Assembly: GCA_963807225.1 (NCBI GenBank)
Contig: CAWEAD010000005.1
Location: 434,001-498,000, forward strand
DNA: 64,000 nucleotides
Direction of reading: 5' to 3'
Source of the DNA: JAGVGT01 sp963807225
Lineage (GTDB): Bacteria; Desulfobacterota; Desulfobulbia; Desulfobulbales; JAGXFP01
The translations under genes were made by a program, and so were the position numbers. The notes beneath the pieces were generated by a model. It made no database searches. It had not been told where the DNA came from and saw nothing but the letters and a program-made list of their open reading frames with translations. This document shows positions 28,624 to 38,274 of this stretch, piece after piece; position 1 is the stretch's first letter; every line of letters begins with the position of its first letter.

Positions 28624-29994
28624 ATGCTATTAAGACATACACCAATAGAGATCAAAGAGCGCAAGGCCTTGACCATCAACCCGGCCAAAACTTGCCAGCC
28701 CATCGGCGCCATGTACGCGGCCTTAGGGATCCACGGCTGCCTGCCGCACAGTCACGGCTCGCAGGGTTGCTGCGCCTACCACCGCTCCACCCTGACCCGG
28801 CACTACAAGGAGCCGATCTCCGCCTCGACCAGCTCATTCACCGAGGGTGCCTCGGTCTTCGGCGGTCAGGCCAACATGCTGCAGGCGATCAACAATATCT
28901 TCGCGGTCTACGACCCGGAAGTGATCGCCATCCACACCACCTGCCTCTCCGAGACCATCGGCGACGACCTGCCGCAGATCAAGAAAAAGGCAATAGCCGA
29001 GGGTAAGATCCCCAAGGGAAAAGAGGTGATCAGTGCCTCGACCCCGAGCTATGCCGGCTCCCATGTCACCGGTTTTTCCAACATGGTCAAGTCCATGGCC
29101 ATGATGGCCGAACCCACCGGCAAGAAGAACGGCAAGGTCAATATCATCCCCGGCTGGGTCGAACCGGCCGACATGGAGGAGATCAAACGCATGACCAGTC
29201 TGATCGGGGTCAAAACCATCCTCTTCCCGGACACCTCCGGGGTCTTGAACGGCCCGCTCTCCGGCGAATACAAGATGTTTCCCGACGGCGGCACCACGGT
29301 GGCCGAACTGAAAAGCTGCGGCGACTCCAAGGGAACCCTGGCCTTGGGAGAATGGTGCTCGGCCGATGCGGCCCGAGAACTGGACTCCAAGCACAAGGTA
29401 CCCTGCTCAGTGCTGGACATGCCCTTCGGGTTGATGGCAACCGACCGTTTCATTGACGCCCTGCGCACCATCGCCGGGGTGACCATCCCCGACGAGATCG
29501 CCAACGAACGGGGCCAGCTGGTCGACATGATCTCGGATATGCACCAGTACCTTTACGGTAAAAAGGTCGCCCTGGTCGGCGATCCGGATCAGCTGATCGC
29601 CATGACCGAATTCCTGGTCTCCCTGGACATGAAACCGATCCATGTGGTTACCGGTACCCCGGGCAAGAAGTTCGAAAAGCGGATCAAGGAGCTGACCAAG
29701 GAGATGGGTTACACGGTCAACGTCAAGGCCAAGGGAGATATGTTCCTGCTCCATCAGTGGATCAAGAACGAGCCGGTCGACCTGATCATCGGCAATACCT
29801 ACTGCAAGTATATCGCCCGGGACGAAGACATCCCATACGTACGCTGGGGTTTTCCGATCCTCGACCGTCAGGGCCACCAGTACTTCCCGACCGTCGGCTA
29901 CAAGGGCGGCTTGCGGCTCCTGGAGAAAATCCTCGGCGTCCTGCATGGATCGGCTAGGACCGCGACGCCCCGGAGGAGAAGTTCGAACTGGTGA
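28624..29994 (+). CDS. nifK: Nitrogenase molybdenum-iron protein beta chain NifK, frameshifted at its 3' end
   Basis: As read the gene gives 456 residues. P-cluster cysteines C24, C49 and C107 have the same spacing (25 and 58) as the Azotobacter enzyme, and TTCLSETIGDD and STPSYAGSHVTGF are intact. The start at 28624 (MLLRHTPIEIKERKAL) is preferred over the open frame upstream, which runs into the repeat. The last 15 or so codons are abnormal. The expected tail DAPEEKFELVM is present at 29964-29999 but two bases out of frame, so about two inserted bases near 29944-29956 replace the native C-terminus. The short N-terminus is normal for this nitrogenase group. Confidence 0.95.
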   Translation: MLLRHTPIEIKERKALTINPAKTCQPIGAMYAALGIHGCLPHSHGSQGCCAYHRSTLTRHYKEPISASTSSFTEGASVFGGQANMLQAINNIFAVYDPEVIAIHTTCLSETIGDDLPQIKKKAIAEGKIPKGKEVISASTPSYAGSHVTGFSNMVKSMAMMAEPTGKKNGKVNIIPGWVEPADMEEIKRMTSLIGVKTILFPDTSGVLNGPLSGEYKMFPDGGTTVAELKSCGDSKGTLALGEWCSADAARELDSKHKVPCSVLDMPFGLMATDRFIDALRTIAGVTIPDEIANERGQLVDMISDMHQYLYGKKVALVGDPDQLIAMTEFLVSLDMKPIHVVTGTPGKKFEKRIKELTKEMGYTVNVKAKGDMFLLHQWIKNEPVDLIIGNTYCKYIARDEDIPYVRWGFPILDRQGHQYFPTVGYKGGLRLLEKILGVLHGSARTATPRRRSSNW

Positions 29995-30032
29995 TGTAAT
30001 TCGGGACGAATCGAAACCGAGAGAGAACAACC

Positions 30033-31166
30033 ATGACCATCATCCCCTTTCCCGCCAGCCGCTGCTGCGGTACGCCCCGCCAAGGCCTGGCCACCATGAC
30101 TGTGGCCCCCCGGCCGGTGGCCAGGCCCCGTTACGGCGCCCCGGCAGCTATGTCGGAAGCTTTAACACCGGAGGCGGCGGTGGCCATCCTTTCCCGATTG
30201 GCATCACAGGGGTTGGTGGTCACCGGGGTGGAACTCGCCGGCCCCGGCGATCCTCTGGCCACGCCGGAGTCTACCCTGGAGACCCTGGCGCTGATCAAGC
30301 GGGATCAACCGGACCTGCCGGTCAACCTGGTAACCCTGGGGCTGGGCGGCGCATCCCTGGTCGAAATCCTGGCCACCCTCGGCCTGGAAAGGATAACCAT
30401 CTTGGCCGACGCCATCGACCCTGAGATTCTGGGCCGGCTTTATGCCTGGATCCGCCCGGGCAACCGGACCATCGCCATCGATGAGGCGGCGCAGGCCCTG
30501 CTCGGTGAGCAGGCCCGGACCATCGCGGCCGCCAGAGAGGCGGGGCTGTCGATAGATATCCGCACCACCTTATACCCGGGCATCAACGAAACGGAGATAG
30601 CTAAGCTCGGAGCCCAAATGAAGGAACTGGGGGCAACCACCATGACCGTGCTGCCCTTTCACCCCGTCCCGGGCGAGGAGGACAGTCCGCCAACCCCGGA
30701 TCCGGAGATGCTGCGCGAGGCCAGATGCCGAGCCGAGGCCTGGTTGCCCAGGGCACCGGAAGATGCCCGCCTCGATACTAACGGTGCCGAAAACCCAGGC
30801 GACCTGATCCTGCCTCGCCCCAGCAGGGAACGCCCCAACCTGGCGGTGGTCAGCAGCAACGGCCTGGAGATCGATCTGCATCTGGGCGAGGCCATCTATC
30901 TCATGATCTACGGTCCCCGCGAGGACGGCCTGCCCTGCCTGCTCGGCACCCGCCCGGCCCCGGAACCTGGGGGAGGCGGCAACCGCTGGCGGGAACTGGC
31001 CGAGACCCTGAACGACTGTTTCGCCCTCTTAACCGCCAGTGCCGGCGACAGCCCCCGCCGCATCCTGGCGGAGAGCAACATCGCCGTCCTGACCACCAAA
31101 GGCGAAGTGGAAGGGTTGGTGGACAAATTCTTCGGCGGCGGCAGAAAGAAGAGCAGGAAGGGCTAA
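30033..31166 (+). CDS. NifB-like protein lacking the radical-SAM cysteines, with NifX-type C-terminal domain
   Basis: The 377-residue protein aligns with the NifB in this window (60464-61750) over its whole length: VELAGPGDPLATPESTLETL against the NifB segment with AGPGDPFANPDQ, then LGLERITILADAIDPEILGRLYAWI, TLYPGINETEIAKLGAQMKELG and a C-terminal NifX/NafY-like domain (AVVSSNGLEIDLHLGEAIYL, FGGGR). Where NifB has CNIQCNFCNRKYDC, this protein has VAPRPVARPRYGAP, with no cysteine triplet. It therefore cannot bind the SAM cluster in the usual way. It may be a cofactor chaperone or carrier, or a regulator of NifB. It follows nifK after about 35 bp, in the same operon. Confidence 0.85.
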   Translation: MTIIPFPASRCCGTPRQGLATMTVAPRPVARPRYGAPAAMSEALTPEAAVAILSRLASQGLVVTGVELAGPGDPLATPESTLETLALIKRDQPDLPVNLVTLGLGGASLVEILATLGLERITILADAIDPEILGRLYAWIRPGNRTIAIDEAAQALLGEQARTIAAAREAGLSIDIRTTLYPGINETEIAKLGAQMKELGATTMTVLPFHPVPGEEDSPPTPDPEMLREARCRAEAWLPRAPEDARLDTNGAENPGDLILPRPSRERPNLAVVSSNGLEIDLHLGEAIYLMIYGPREDGLPCLLGTRPAPEPGGGGNRWRELAETLNDCFALLTASAGDSPRRILAESNIAVLTTKGEVEGLVDKFFGGGRKKSRKG

Positions 31167-31260
31167 ACAGACAAGCCTCTACCAGAAGCAAAGTGAAACC
31201 GTAACCACCACAATTCATCATTCTGCATTCTTCATTCTTAATTTTTAAAAGGAGCCCCCC

Positions 31261-31563
31261 ATGGCCACCCCATCCCGACAAATCCTGGTCTGCCAGAGCT
31301 TCCGCGTAGCGGGCGACAAGAAAGGCATCTGCCACAAATCCACCGACGGCTTCCTGCAGTACCTGGAAGAAGAGATCCTCGACCGCGGCATCGACTGCCT
31401 GGTCAGTGCCACCACCTGCCTCAAACAATGCGACCGCGGTCCGATCATGGTGGTCCAGCCGGAGAACTGGTGGTTCAAGGGCGTCGACAGCCATGAGGCC
31501 ATCGATACCATCCTGGACGGCCTGGAAGACGGCGAAGCGGCAGCTGATTACCTGATCGCCTAA
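31261..31563 (+). CDS. Thioredoxin-like [2Fe-2S] ferredoxin
   Basis: The 100-residue ferredoxin of the clostridial/Shethna type has four candidate cluster cysteines: two in LVCQSFRVAGDKKGICHK (C-x12-C) and two in SATTCLKQCDRG (C-x3-C), followed by MVVQPENWWFKGVD. Such ferredoxins are found beside nif genes and interact with nitrogenase, for example as an electron carrier or a protective protein (FeSII). A GGAG lies about 10 nt before the ATG. It is downstream of the NifB-like gene and probably nif-regulated. Confidence 0.9.
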   Translation: MATPSRQILVCQSFRVAGDKKGICHKSTDGFLQYLEEEILDRGIDCLVSATTCLKQCDRGPIMVVQPENWWFKGVDSHEAIDTILDGLEDGEAAADYLIA

Positions 31564-31580
31564 GCCGCGGAGCCCACGGC

Positions 31581-31766
31581 ATGACCTATAAATCGTACGT
31601 GGAATCGGGCGGCGAGCAATGCCCCAAATGCGGCTCCCGAGCCATCAAGGCCAGTGCGGTCCCGGAAAAACTCTCAGCCGACCGGGTGCGGGTGGCCATG
31701 TTCTGCGCCACCTGCGGGGCCAGATGGCGGGCCGTTTACAACTTGAGTAAAGCCGAAGATTTGTAA
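31581..31766 (+). CDS. Small zinc-ribbon protein
   Basis: This 61-residue protein has two CxxC pairs, QCPKCGS near residue 14 and FCATCGARW near residue 41, the spacing of a zinc ribbon. It lies 17 bp after the ferredoxin gene in the same direction. No further family could be named. It may be a metal-binding adaptor of the nif operon. Confidence 0.7.
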   Translation: MTYKSYVESGGEQCPKCGSRAIKASAVPEKLSADRVRVAMFCATCGARWRAVYNLSKAEDL

Positions 31767-31794
31767 CCGACCTGGCACCGACCGAAACTAAAGA

Positions 31795-31936
31795 GTTCCC
31801 GTCCAGAAATGGTCTTTTTGACCGATGGCTACGTTGCTTAGTTGCAGAAAAATGCTCACGTACCCAAGTACGCTCCGCTTTTTCGTCGTCATCGCTCCTT
31901 GCTCTCGGCCAAAAATCCTCATTTCTGGATGGAATC
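31795..31936. repeat. MITE-like dispersed repeat, copy 1
   Basis: A 142 bp element with 17-bp inverted ends: GTTCCCGTCCAGAAATG against CATTTCTGGATGGAATC (14 of 17 paired). The inner sequence GGTCTTTTTGACCGAT, then AAAAATGCTCACGTACC, is shared with the copy at 38275-38438, which lies in the opposite orientation. No coding capacity. Confidence 0.75.
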
Positions 31937-31974
31937 TAAAGAGCATTTTCAACTAAACATTCAGGAGAAAGATC

Positions 31975-32142
31975 ATGAAGAGTATCTGGAAGACAATTCT
32001 CACCTCGGCCGCCATACCGTTTCGCCTCGTCATTTTCGTTTTCGGTGGACGGGGCGAGGAAAAATGGATCCCCGCAGGCCGATATACCCGGCCGGCCAAG
32101 ATGAAAGACCGTGAACCTTCAGTGAATCACTTGATCGGCTGA
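31975..32142 (+). CDS. Small hypothetical protein with a hydrophobic N-terminus
   Basis: A 55-residue ORF starts MKSIWKTILTSAAIPF with a good Shine-Dalgarno (CAGGAGAAA) 5-6 nt upstream. Residues about 5-25 are hydrophobic (ILTSAAIPFRLVIFVFGG), and the rest is basic and hydrophilic (EEKWIPAGRYTRPAKMKD). It could be a short membrane-anchored peptide. It lies just downstream of the MITE-like element and 18 bp before another small ORF that also begins MKS. No family recognised. Confidence 0.55.
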   Translation: MKSIWKTILTSAAIPFRLVIFVFGGRGEEKWIPAGRYTRPAKMKDREPSVNHLIG

Positions 32143-32160
32143 CAAATCAAGGAGAGGCCA

Positions 32161-32336
32161 ATGAAATCAACCTGGGGGGAAAATTTTTCGAATACTCCTC
32201 CAAGCCGGTGCAGGGCACCATGTCACGCAAGCTGCGCAAGGGAGTAGCTCTGCAGATCGAGGCGGGCAAGAACTATGAACAGGCGGTTATTTTCCTGGGC
32301 GATGAGTTCGCCCGCGCCACCAGCCCCGGTGATTGA
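32161..32336 (+). pseudogene. Small ORF interrupted by a one-base loss in a G run
   Basis: AAGGAGAGGCCA precedes an ATG at 32161. The frame runs MKSTW and then stops early because a G6 run (about 32174-32179) appears to be one base short. With one G added it reads MKSTWGGKFFEYSSKPVQG, continuing through SRKLRKGVALQIEAGKNYEQ to AVIFLGDEFARATSPGD, exactly 58 residues. The downstream frame has clean codon use. Either a sequencing error or a recent mutation. No family recognised. Confidence 0.5.
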
Positions 32337-32426
32337 AACGTGTACCGGCCCTGCTGGCGAAGGATGCGGCAATGGCATCTTAGTGGCGTGGGCGGGGCGT
32401 TATTTTTAAGCGATTTATGTGGAATG

Positions 32427-32640
32427 CTACACACCGATATCTTCATCCCACAACTCAGGATTCTTGGCAATAAACGTTTCCATAAGCTGACGACATTCCT
32501 GATTATCAACAACTACAACTTCAACCCCTCGGGCTCTAACATAATCCTCCGGCCCCGCAAAAGGTATGGTTCTCTCCAATAACCACCTTCGGGATTCCAT
32601 AAAGCAGGACTGCACCGCTACACAAGAGCCTTTTAATGGG
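32427..32640 (-). pseudogene. Truncated and frameshifted nucleoside/cytosine deaminase relic
   Basis: Two minus-strand frames together give the C-terminal half of a nucleoside deaminase. The upstream frame has LCSGAVLLYGIPKVVIGEN. After an extra base in an A4 run at about 32559-32562, the downstream frame reads FAGPEDYVRARGVEVVVVD and then ECRQLMETFIAKNPELWDED to the stop at 32427. The N-terminal half with the HAE zinc motif is not found upstream, and the PCxxC motif is not intact. A true remnant, not just an indel. Confidence 0.65.
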
Positions 32641-32942
32641 TGACCTCTTCCCTTCCCGTTCATTCTTCCTCCCTGAAGCACGCAGCGACAAGTAAAACTG
32701 GACTATCGCCGTTACAGTTATCTTGCTCCGCCCCCAGCTACCGCCGATCTCAGCCACCCTGCTCTCCTTCCAGGAAAGCAATGAATTTCCTGGAAGGCGT
32801 ACTCCACGCCAACCGGAACATTCCGGTGATTTCATACTCTCGTTCGTTCACCATAAGAATTGCAATTTGCTCCAGAATCCGGATAGCCTTTTATCAAGGC
32901 CGCCAACTCAACAGAAAAATGAAAAAAATGGAGAGGTGCAAA

Positions 32943-33413
32943 ATGAAAAAAATATTCTTAATCATGATCATTGCGATTCTTTTTCTGACCAGCTCCTGCG
33001 GCACGATACTTTATCCCGAACGGCGTGGTCAGGTGAGTGGAAGAATCGATGTCGGGGTGGCGGTGCTCGACGGTATCGGGGTTCTGGTCTTCATAATTCC
33101 GGGGCTGATCGCCTTTGCCGTGGATTTTACCACTGGTGCCATTTATTTACCGTCGGGTAAGTATTTGAGCAATTTGCGGGTAATCCGGGAGAGCGGAAAA
33201 ACCATCGCTGCCAACTCCCCCTTGACCCAAAAAAATATCGAAAAGATTTTGCACGAGCAGACGGGTAAAAATATCGATCTTGATACGGAGGACCTCAGGG
33301 TGGCAAGATTGTCCGCCGACGGGAAGGGGGACTTACTGCCGATCGATAAAATACTGAACGCCGACCAGCTCCAGGCTTTCGGTCAGGGCCGGGAAATTTC
33401 CGTGCATTACTGA
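32943..33413 (+). CDS. Hypothetical lipoprotein
   Basis: 156 residues from the ATG at 32943 (MKKIFLIMIIAILFLTSSC), which has GGAGAGG about 7 nt upstream. The lipobox is LTSSC, and YPERRGQVSGRIDVGVAVLDG follows. A second hydrophobic segment (about 45-70; GVLVFIIPGLIAFAVDF) is unusual for a simple lipoprotein and resembles small polar-lipoprotein families with a Gly-rich helix. The C-terminal part is soluble. Function unknown. Confidence 0.75.
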   Translation: MKKIFLIMIIAILFLTSSCGTILYPERRGQVSGRIDVGVAVLDGIGVLVFIIPGLIAFAVDFTTGAIYLPSGKYLSNLRVIRESGKTIAANSPLTQKNIEKILHEQTGKNIDLDTEDLRVARLSADGKGDLLPIDKILNADQLQAFGQGREISVHY

Positions 33414-33820
33414 AAACTGCCGGGATGGGGAAAAGCCCGTGCCTCGAACCGTTACCTCTCCTGCGTTTTCAGGTAAACGAGCAGCCCCGGCGGGCAGGCG
33501 CCAACAAGAAGCATGAACTAGGTTGACCATTTTTCGAAAAAGCCGGCGATGGCATACTGGATTCGTAGGCTCCCGAGAGCATTTCCGAGTTCCTCGCCTC
33601 CGAAACAAGAAACGGAGTAAGTCATTGGATTAACGGCAAAGACCCGCATAAGCCCCGGATCGGTGATGAAGATGTCGCCGTTCAGCAAGGACGTATCGAC
33701 GGTCATGATTTTACAACATTCTGGTGAACCCCACGGAAAAGCATAAAATCATGCCCCCTCGATACACACAAGCAAGGCATTGACCCCTTCAATTTTATGA
33801 ATAAGTTGCCACCCTATCTC
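33414..33820. other. Intergenic region, no gene recognised
   Basis: This 407 bp lies between two convergent genes. A minus-strand frame 33518-33706 (62 codons) reads smoothly but has no ribosome-binding site, so it is not called. No terminator with a T-run was identified. Confidence 0.35.
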
Positions 33821-36800
33821 TCACTCTTTCTCTCCCGCCCTGTCCTTCTTCCCGGGCCGGCCCCGGAGTACATGGGGCAGCCTGAAGTTCGGAACCTTGG
33901 GGTGGGGCAACTTCAGACCGGGCAATCTGAGGTCGGCAATCTTGATCTCCGGTAATTTCATCTCCGGCAGCCGAACCTCGAAGAGCTTCTGCTCGAACAG
34001 CTCCCCGAGGCTGCCCACGTGTCCGGAGCGGGAATGCGCCGCCCGGCCGGACCCTTCCTCAGTCACCGCGAGCTTCTCTTCCCGGTTGCGCTTGACCCGA
34101 TGGACAAAGGCCTCCACCCGGTTCTTGATGTGGGTCATGCCACCGGCATCGAAGACCAGGGGCATCATCGGCACGCCCCCGGTGCGGCCGGCCAGTCCCT
34201 TGTAGATCGAGGTGGTGGCCGTGCCCACCAGGCAGTTCAGGCAGTAGACGTTCAGGATGCCGTCCACTCCCTTGTGAGCGAAATCCACATGCTTGGCGAC
34301 ATTCAACAGGACTAGCAGTTCCGGCTCGCCGGGCAGCAGCCCTTCGGTGTACTTGAGAACATCGTCGGCGTGGGGTTCCGTCAGGTTGCTGATCCTCCCC
34401 GCGAAGTTTTTCAGGACGGTGTTGGCCCCGAGATTGGAGACCAGCACCCGTCCCCAAGCCGAGAGCGTATCGAGGGGCCTGCCGGCCTCCCAGTACTGGC
34501 GGGTGCGGATCTCCTGGCCGGTCATGACCAGATCCATTATGGTCGGCGACGGCCAGACCTCGCAGCCGAGCTCTTCCAGGAGATCGAACAGACCGCCGTT
34601 GGCCACCGGGTTGACCCTGGTGTAGACGTCGCCGGTGATGGCGATCACCGGTTTGGAGCCCCGTCCGCGGGTGGGCACCGCATCCAGGGTGCGGGCCGCC
34701 TCCAGGATTGCCTGGTTGACCTTTTCCGTCAGGTGCCCCTGGCTGATGGTCGCCAGGCCGGCGGCGTAGGCCCGGTCCACGCTGCCCTTTTCCAGCTCGT
34801 AGGGCCGTCTCTCGAAGCGCAGCCGGCCCAGATACTCGATGCCCAGCAGGGCCTTGCCGAGATTGAACCAGGTCAGCGGACCCAAGCGATGAAGGAGTTC
34901 CGTGGAATCGGGACTGACCACCCGAACGTCGTTTCTCCCCATCCGGTCCATATACTGCTGCATGGTCGGTACGTATTGGGTGATCAGGCAACTGGATTCC
35001 ACGATGGGAATGAAGTACCTGGCGCCCCGGGGCAGGTCGCCGGCCCGGGCCAGGTTGATCAGATCGCCGGCCAGGAGCTGGAAGGGATGGCATTGTTTGC
35101 CGCCGGAAAGTTCCACCCCGGTCTCGTAGGAGCGGTGGTCGGGCAGCGGCAGCACCCGGGCCTTGACACCCAGGGCCTTGAAGGCGCCGAGAAAGGCAAA
35201 GGAATGGTCCGAAAAGTAGGGGATGATGTATTCGGTGTCGCCGTTTTCGGCTGTTTCTACGGGCGCGCCTTCGGGCCGGGGGCGAGGGGGCGCGGTGCCT
35301 TCCCCGCTTTTCTTTGCCTCTTGTTGCCGCCTTCTCCAGGAGGCCACGCGGTGGGCAAAGGCCTCGATCCGCGTGGCCAGCCCGGCATCGGCCCGATGCT
35401 CGTCGAACTCCAGAAACAGGGCGGGCCGGTCGGCGAAGATTTCGTTGAGCAGGGGGAAGGTGTAGGCGTCCGGGCCACAACCGAAATTACCGACCACCAC
35501 CGGATAGATATCGTCCATGGTGGCGATCCGGAGTGCGGTGTTCAGCATCCGCCGGCTGAAGACCCAGGTGATGCTGTTGTAACGCGCCGGCAGCGTCGAA
35601 TCTCCGGGCATATCCAGCTGGTCGCCCTCGACCACGTCGAATCCCGCCTTGGCCAGCTTGGCCGCCAGGGCCATGTTGACGAAACGGTCGCCGACATTGT
35701 AGGGCTTGCCGAGCAGGAGAGCGAGAGGTCTCGGCCGCGGCCCGGTCCCTCCGGCTTCGTAGCGGCAGTCTTGCCGGAAAAGCTCAAGGCCCGCGAAGCC
35801 TTCAGATAGGCACCGCGCACCTGCTCCGGCGGCCGGTCGAACTCCCGGGCCGCCTCGCCCAGCAGCCGTTCTTTTTCCTTGTCCGGCAGGTCCGGAACCA
35901 GCGGCAGGCTGACGATGCGCAGGGTCTCGAAGTTGGCCTGGACCATGGCGGCCCCATGCTGCACGTAGGGGCAGTTCAGCCCATCGGCCAGGCGGCTTCG
36001 GGAAGGAATGAAGATCGTCCTGACGCCCTCTTTTTCCAGGGCAGCCACATGGCCGAAGAGCAGCTTGACCGGCAGGCAGGTCTCGGCCGGCAGCCGGGAA
36101 AGGGCCTGGCCCATGACCTCGCTGCCCGAGGGTCCGGAGACCCTGGTCGGGATGGCCAGTTCCGCGAAGAAGGTCTTCCAGAAGGGATAGAACTCCCGGA
36201 ACAGCATGGTCCGGGGAATACCCAGCAGGGTCGCGGGGTCGCCGGCCGCAGCCTCTTCCTCAAGCAGGGAGGCCGTATCCGGCGTCAGGTCATGGCCCGG
36301 CTCGAGGTCGCCGATCGCCTCGGAATAGCGGCCGCAGAGGTCGCCAAACTGGAAACGGTCCGCCTGGAAGCGGAAGACGCTCACCTCGCAACGGTTTTCG
36401 CAGCCGGTGCAGGTAAAGGTGTCGGTTTCGTAGGTCGTGGCAATGTCGAAACCCTTGAAGGAACTCTCTCCATCCGGATGCAGCCGGTACCGGTCCCGGG
36501 CCAGGAGCGCCACGCCGATGGCGCCGGATTCGCCGGGATGGGGGTGGACCGAGACCGTCGCCTCGGGCAGCCGGGCGCGGAAGGCCTCGACCACCGAGCG
36601 GTTCTTGGCCACCCCACCCTGCAAAACCACCCTCCGGCCGAGACTGCGGCCCTGCGCCACCCGGTCGAGGTAGTTTTCCACCACGGCCCGGGAAACGCCC
36701 ATCAGGAGGTCGGGCAGCCCCACGCCCTGCTGGATGTAATGGACCAGGTCGGAGCCCATGAACACGGTGCAGCGGCTGGCAAAGGGCAGCGGATTCGCGG

Positions 36801-38236
36801 AGCTCAGGGCGAGCCGGGCGTAATCGTTCTTGAGGTCCACTCCCAGGCGGGCCGCCTGTTCTTGGATAAAGGAACCGGTGCCGGCGGCGCAGACCCGGTT
36901 CATCTCGAAATCGGCCACCGTCGAGTCCTCGCCGAGCCGGATGAACTTGGCATCCTGGCCGCCGATCTCGATGACCGAATCCGCCTGTTCGGAACCGTAG
37001 CCGGCCCCCCTGGCCTGGGCCGTGATCTCGTCGATCGCCAGATCGGCGCCCACCGCATGACCCGCCAGTTTCCGGCCCGAGCCGGTCACCCCCACCGCTG
37101 CGACCTTCGCCTCTTTGAGGCTCTCCGCCAGGCCGGTCAGCACTCTCTGCACCGCCGCCAGCGGCCGGCCGGCCGTGAAGAGGTAAACCTTGGCCACCAG
37201 CGAGCCGTCCTCTTTCAGGGCCACCCCCTTGGTGCTGATCGAACCGATGTCCAGACCGATGAAGACCCGTTCGCCGCTGCCGACCGCCCCCGGCACCTCG
37301 CGGCATTCCAGGTTCCGCATCCCGCTCCCCGCCGCGTCATCCATGCGCCAGTCGCCGGTCGCCACCGGCAGGCAGCCGCAAACCTCCCGGGCGGCCGCCG
37401 CGACCCGTTCCACTCTGGCGATCTCCAGGCCCATGTCGCCCTGACCTGGCCAGCTGGGCCGCGCCGATGGCCCCTGCCAGGTGCGGCATCTCGGGCCGCA
37501 GCATCTCGCTATCGGCCAGGGACAGGATATCCTTGAAAGCGCGGAGCACTCCCTGGTTCAAGGCGACGCCGCCCTGGAAGACCACGGGTTTGACGACCTC
37601 GCGGCCCCGGATCAGATTGGCCACGTAATTGCGGGCCAGGGCATGGCAGAGCCCGGCCACGATCTGGTCCACGGGCACGCCCCGCTGCTGGAGGTGAATG
37701 ATGTCCGATTTGGCGAAAACACTGCAGCGGCCGGCCATGGCCGGCACATGCTCGGCGGCGGCCGCCATGGCCGACAAGGCCTCGATGCTCAGGCCGAGGC
37801 GCTCGGCCTGGACGTCCAGAAACGCCCCGGTGCCGGCGGCGCACAGCTCGTTCATGGCATAATCGGCGGCGCCCTTTTGATCGACCAAGATGAACTTGGA
37901 ATCCTGGCCGCCGATCTCGATCACCGAGCCCCTGCCCTCGAGCAGACCGGCCGCGGCGTGACCGTGGGCGACGATCTCGTTGACCGCCGGAATGCCGAGC
38001 AGTTCCTGGACGATTTCCTTGCCGCTGCCCGTGGCCATGGCCCCGGCAAAAGTGGTCACCTTTTGCGGGTGCACATACTCCTCCAGGAGCTCCCGGCACA
38101 GGGAAGCGACCGCGTCACGCGAGCGGCCCCGCACTTTGCGGTAGGCCTGCCAGCAGATCCGGCCGGCGTCGTCGAGAACCACGCCGTCCAGGCTCACGGA
38201 CCCGAGATCGATGCCAAGGTAACGCCGTTCTTCCAT
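33821..38236 (-). CDS. Giant 2-hydroxyacyl-CoA dehydratase activase-type ATPase, split by two compensating indels
   Basis: Three adjoining frames form one gene of 1472 codons. The first frame (MEERRYLGIDLGSVSLDG) is an ASKHA ATPase domain with IEIGGQDSKF and NELCAAGTGAFLD. An extra base near 37444 leads to the second frame, another ASKHA domain (FIGLDIGSISTKGVALKEDG, VCAAGTGSFI) and a CxxC-rich part (CTGCENRCEV). A lost T near 35780 leads to the third frame, a HgdB/DUF2229-like region (FGCGPDAY, ELSGGKQCHPFQ, VFDAGGMTHIKNRVEAF). Proteins of this build contain [4Fe-4S] clusters and are related to activators of 2-hydroxyacyl-CoA dehydratase and benzoyl-CoA reductase. The exact substrate is unknown. 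An unusual C-terminal tail repeats a short KLP motif (RLPEMKLPEIKIADLRLPGL). Confidence 0.88.
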
Positions 38237-38274
38237 GTCCTGTTTTTCCCAACCAGTGGCAAAATTCTTGAGTA

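Noticed and set aside
26684..29994. Possible vanadium or iron-only nitrogenase
   Set aside because: No small G subunit gene lies between the alpha and beta genes, and NifD/NifK ligand patterns and the nifI1-nifI2 arrangement fit the molybdenum enzyme.
35956..37536. Plus-strand open frame of 526 codons opposite the activase
   Set aside because: It is the antisense of a high-GC coding region (ASKHA domains on the minus strand); composition is Arg/Gly/His-rich with no family match. The same applies to plus 34370-35809, plus 42098-43525 and minus 27269-28171.
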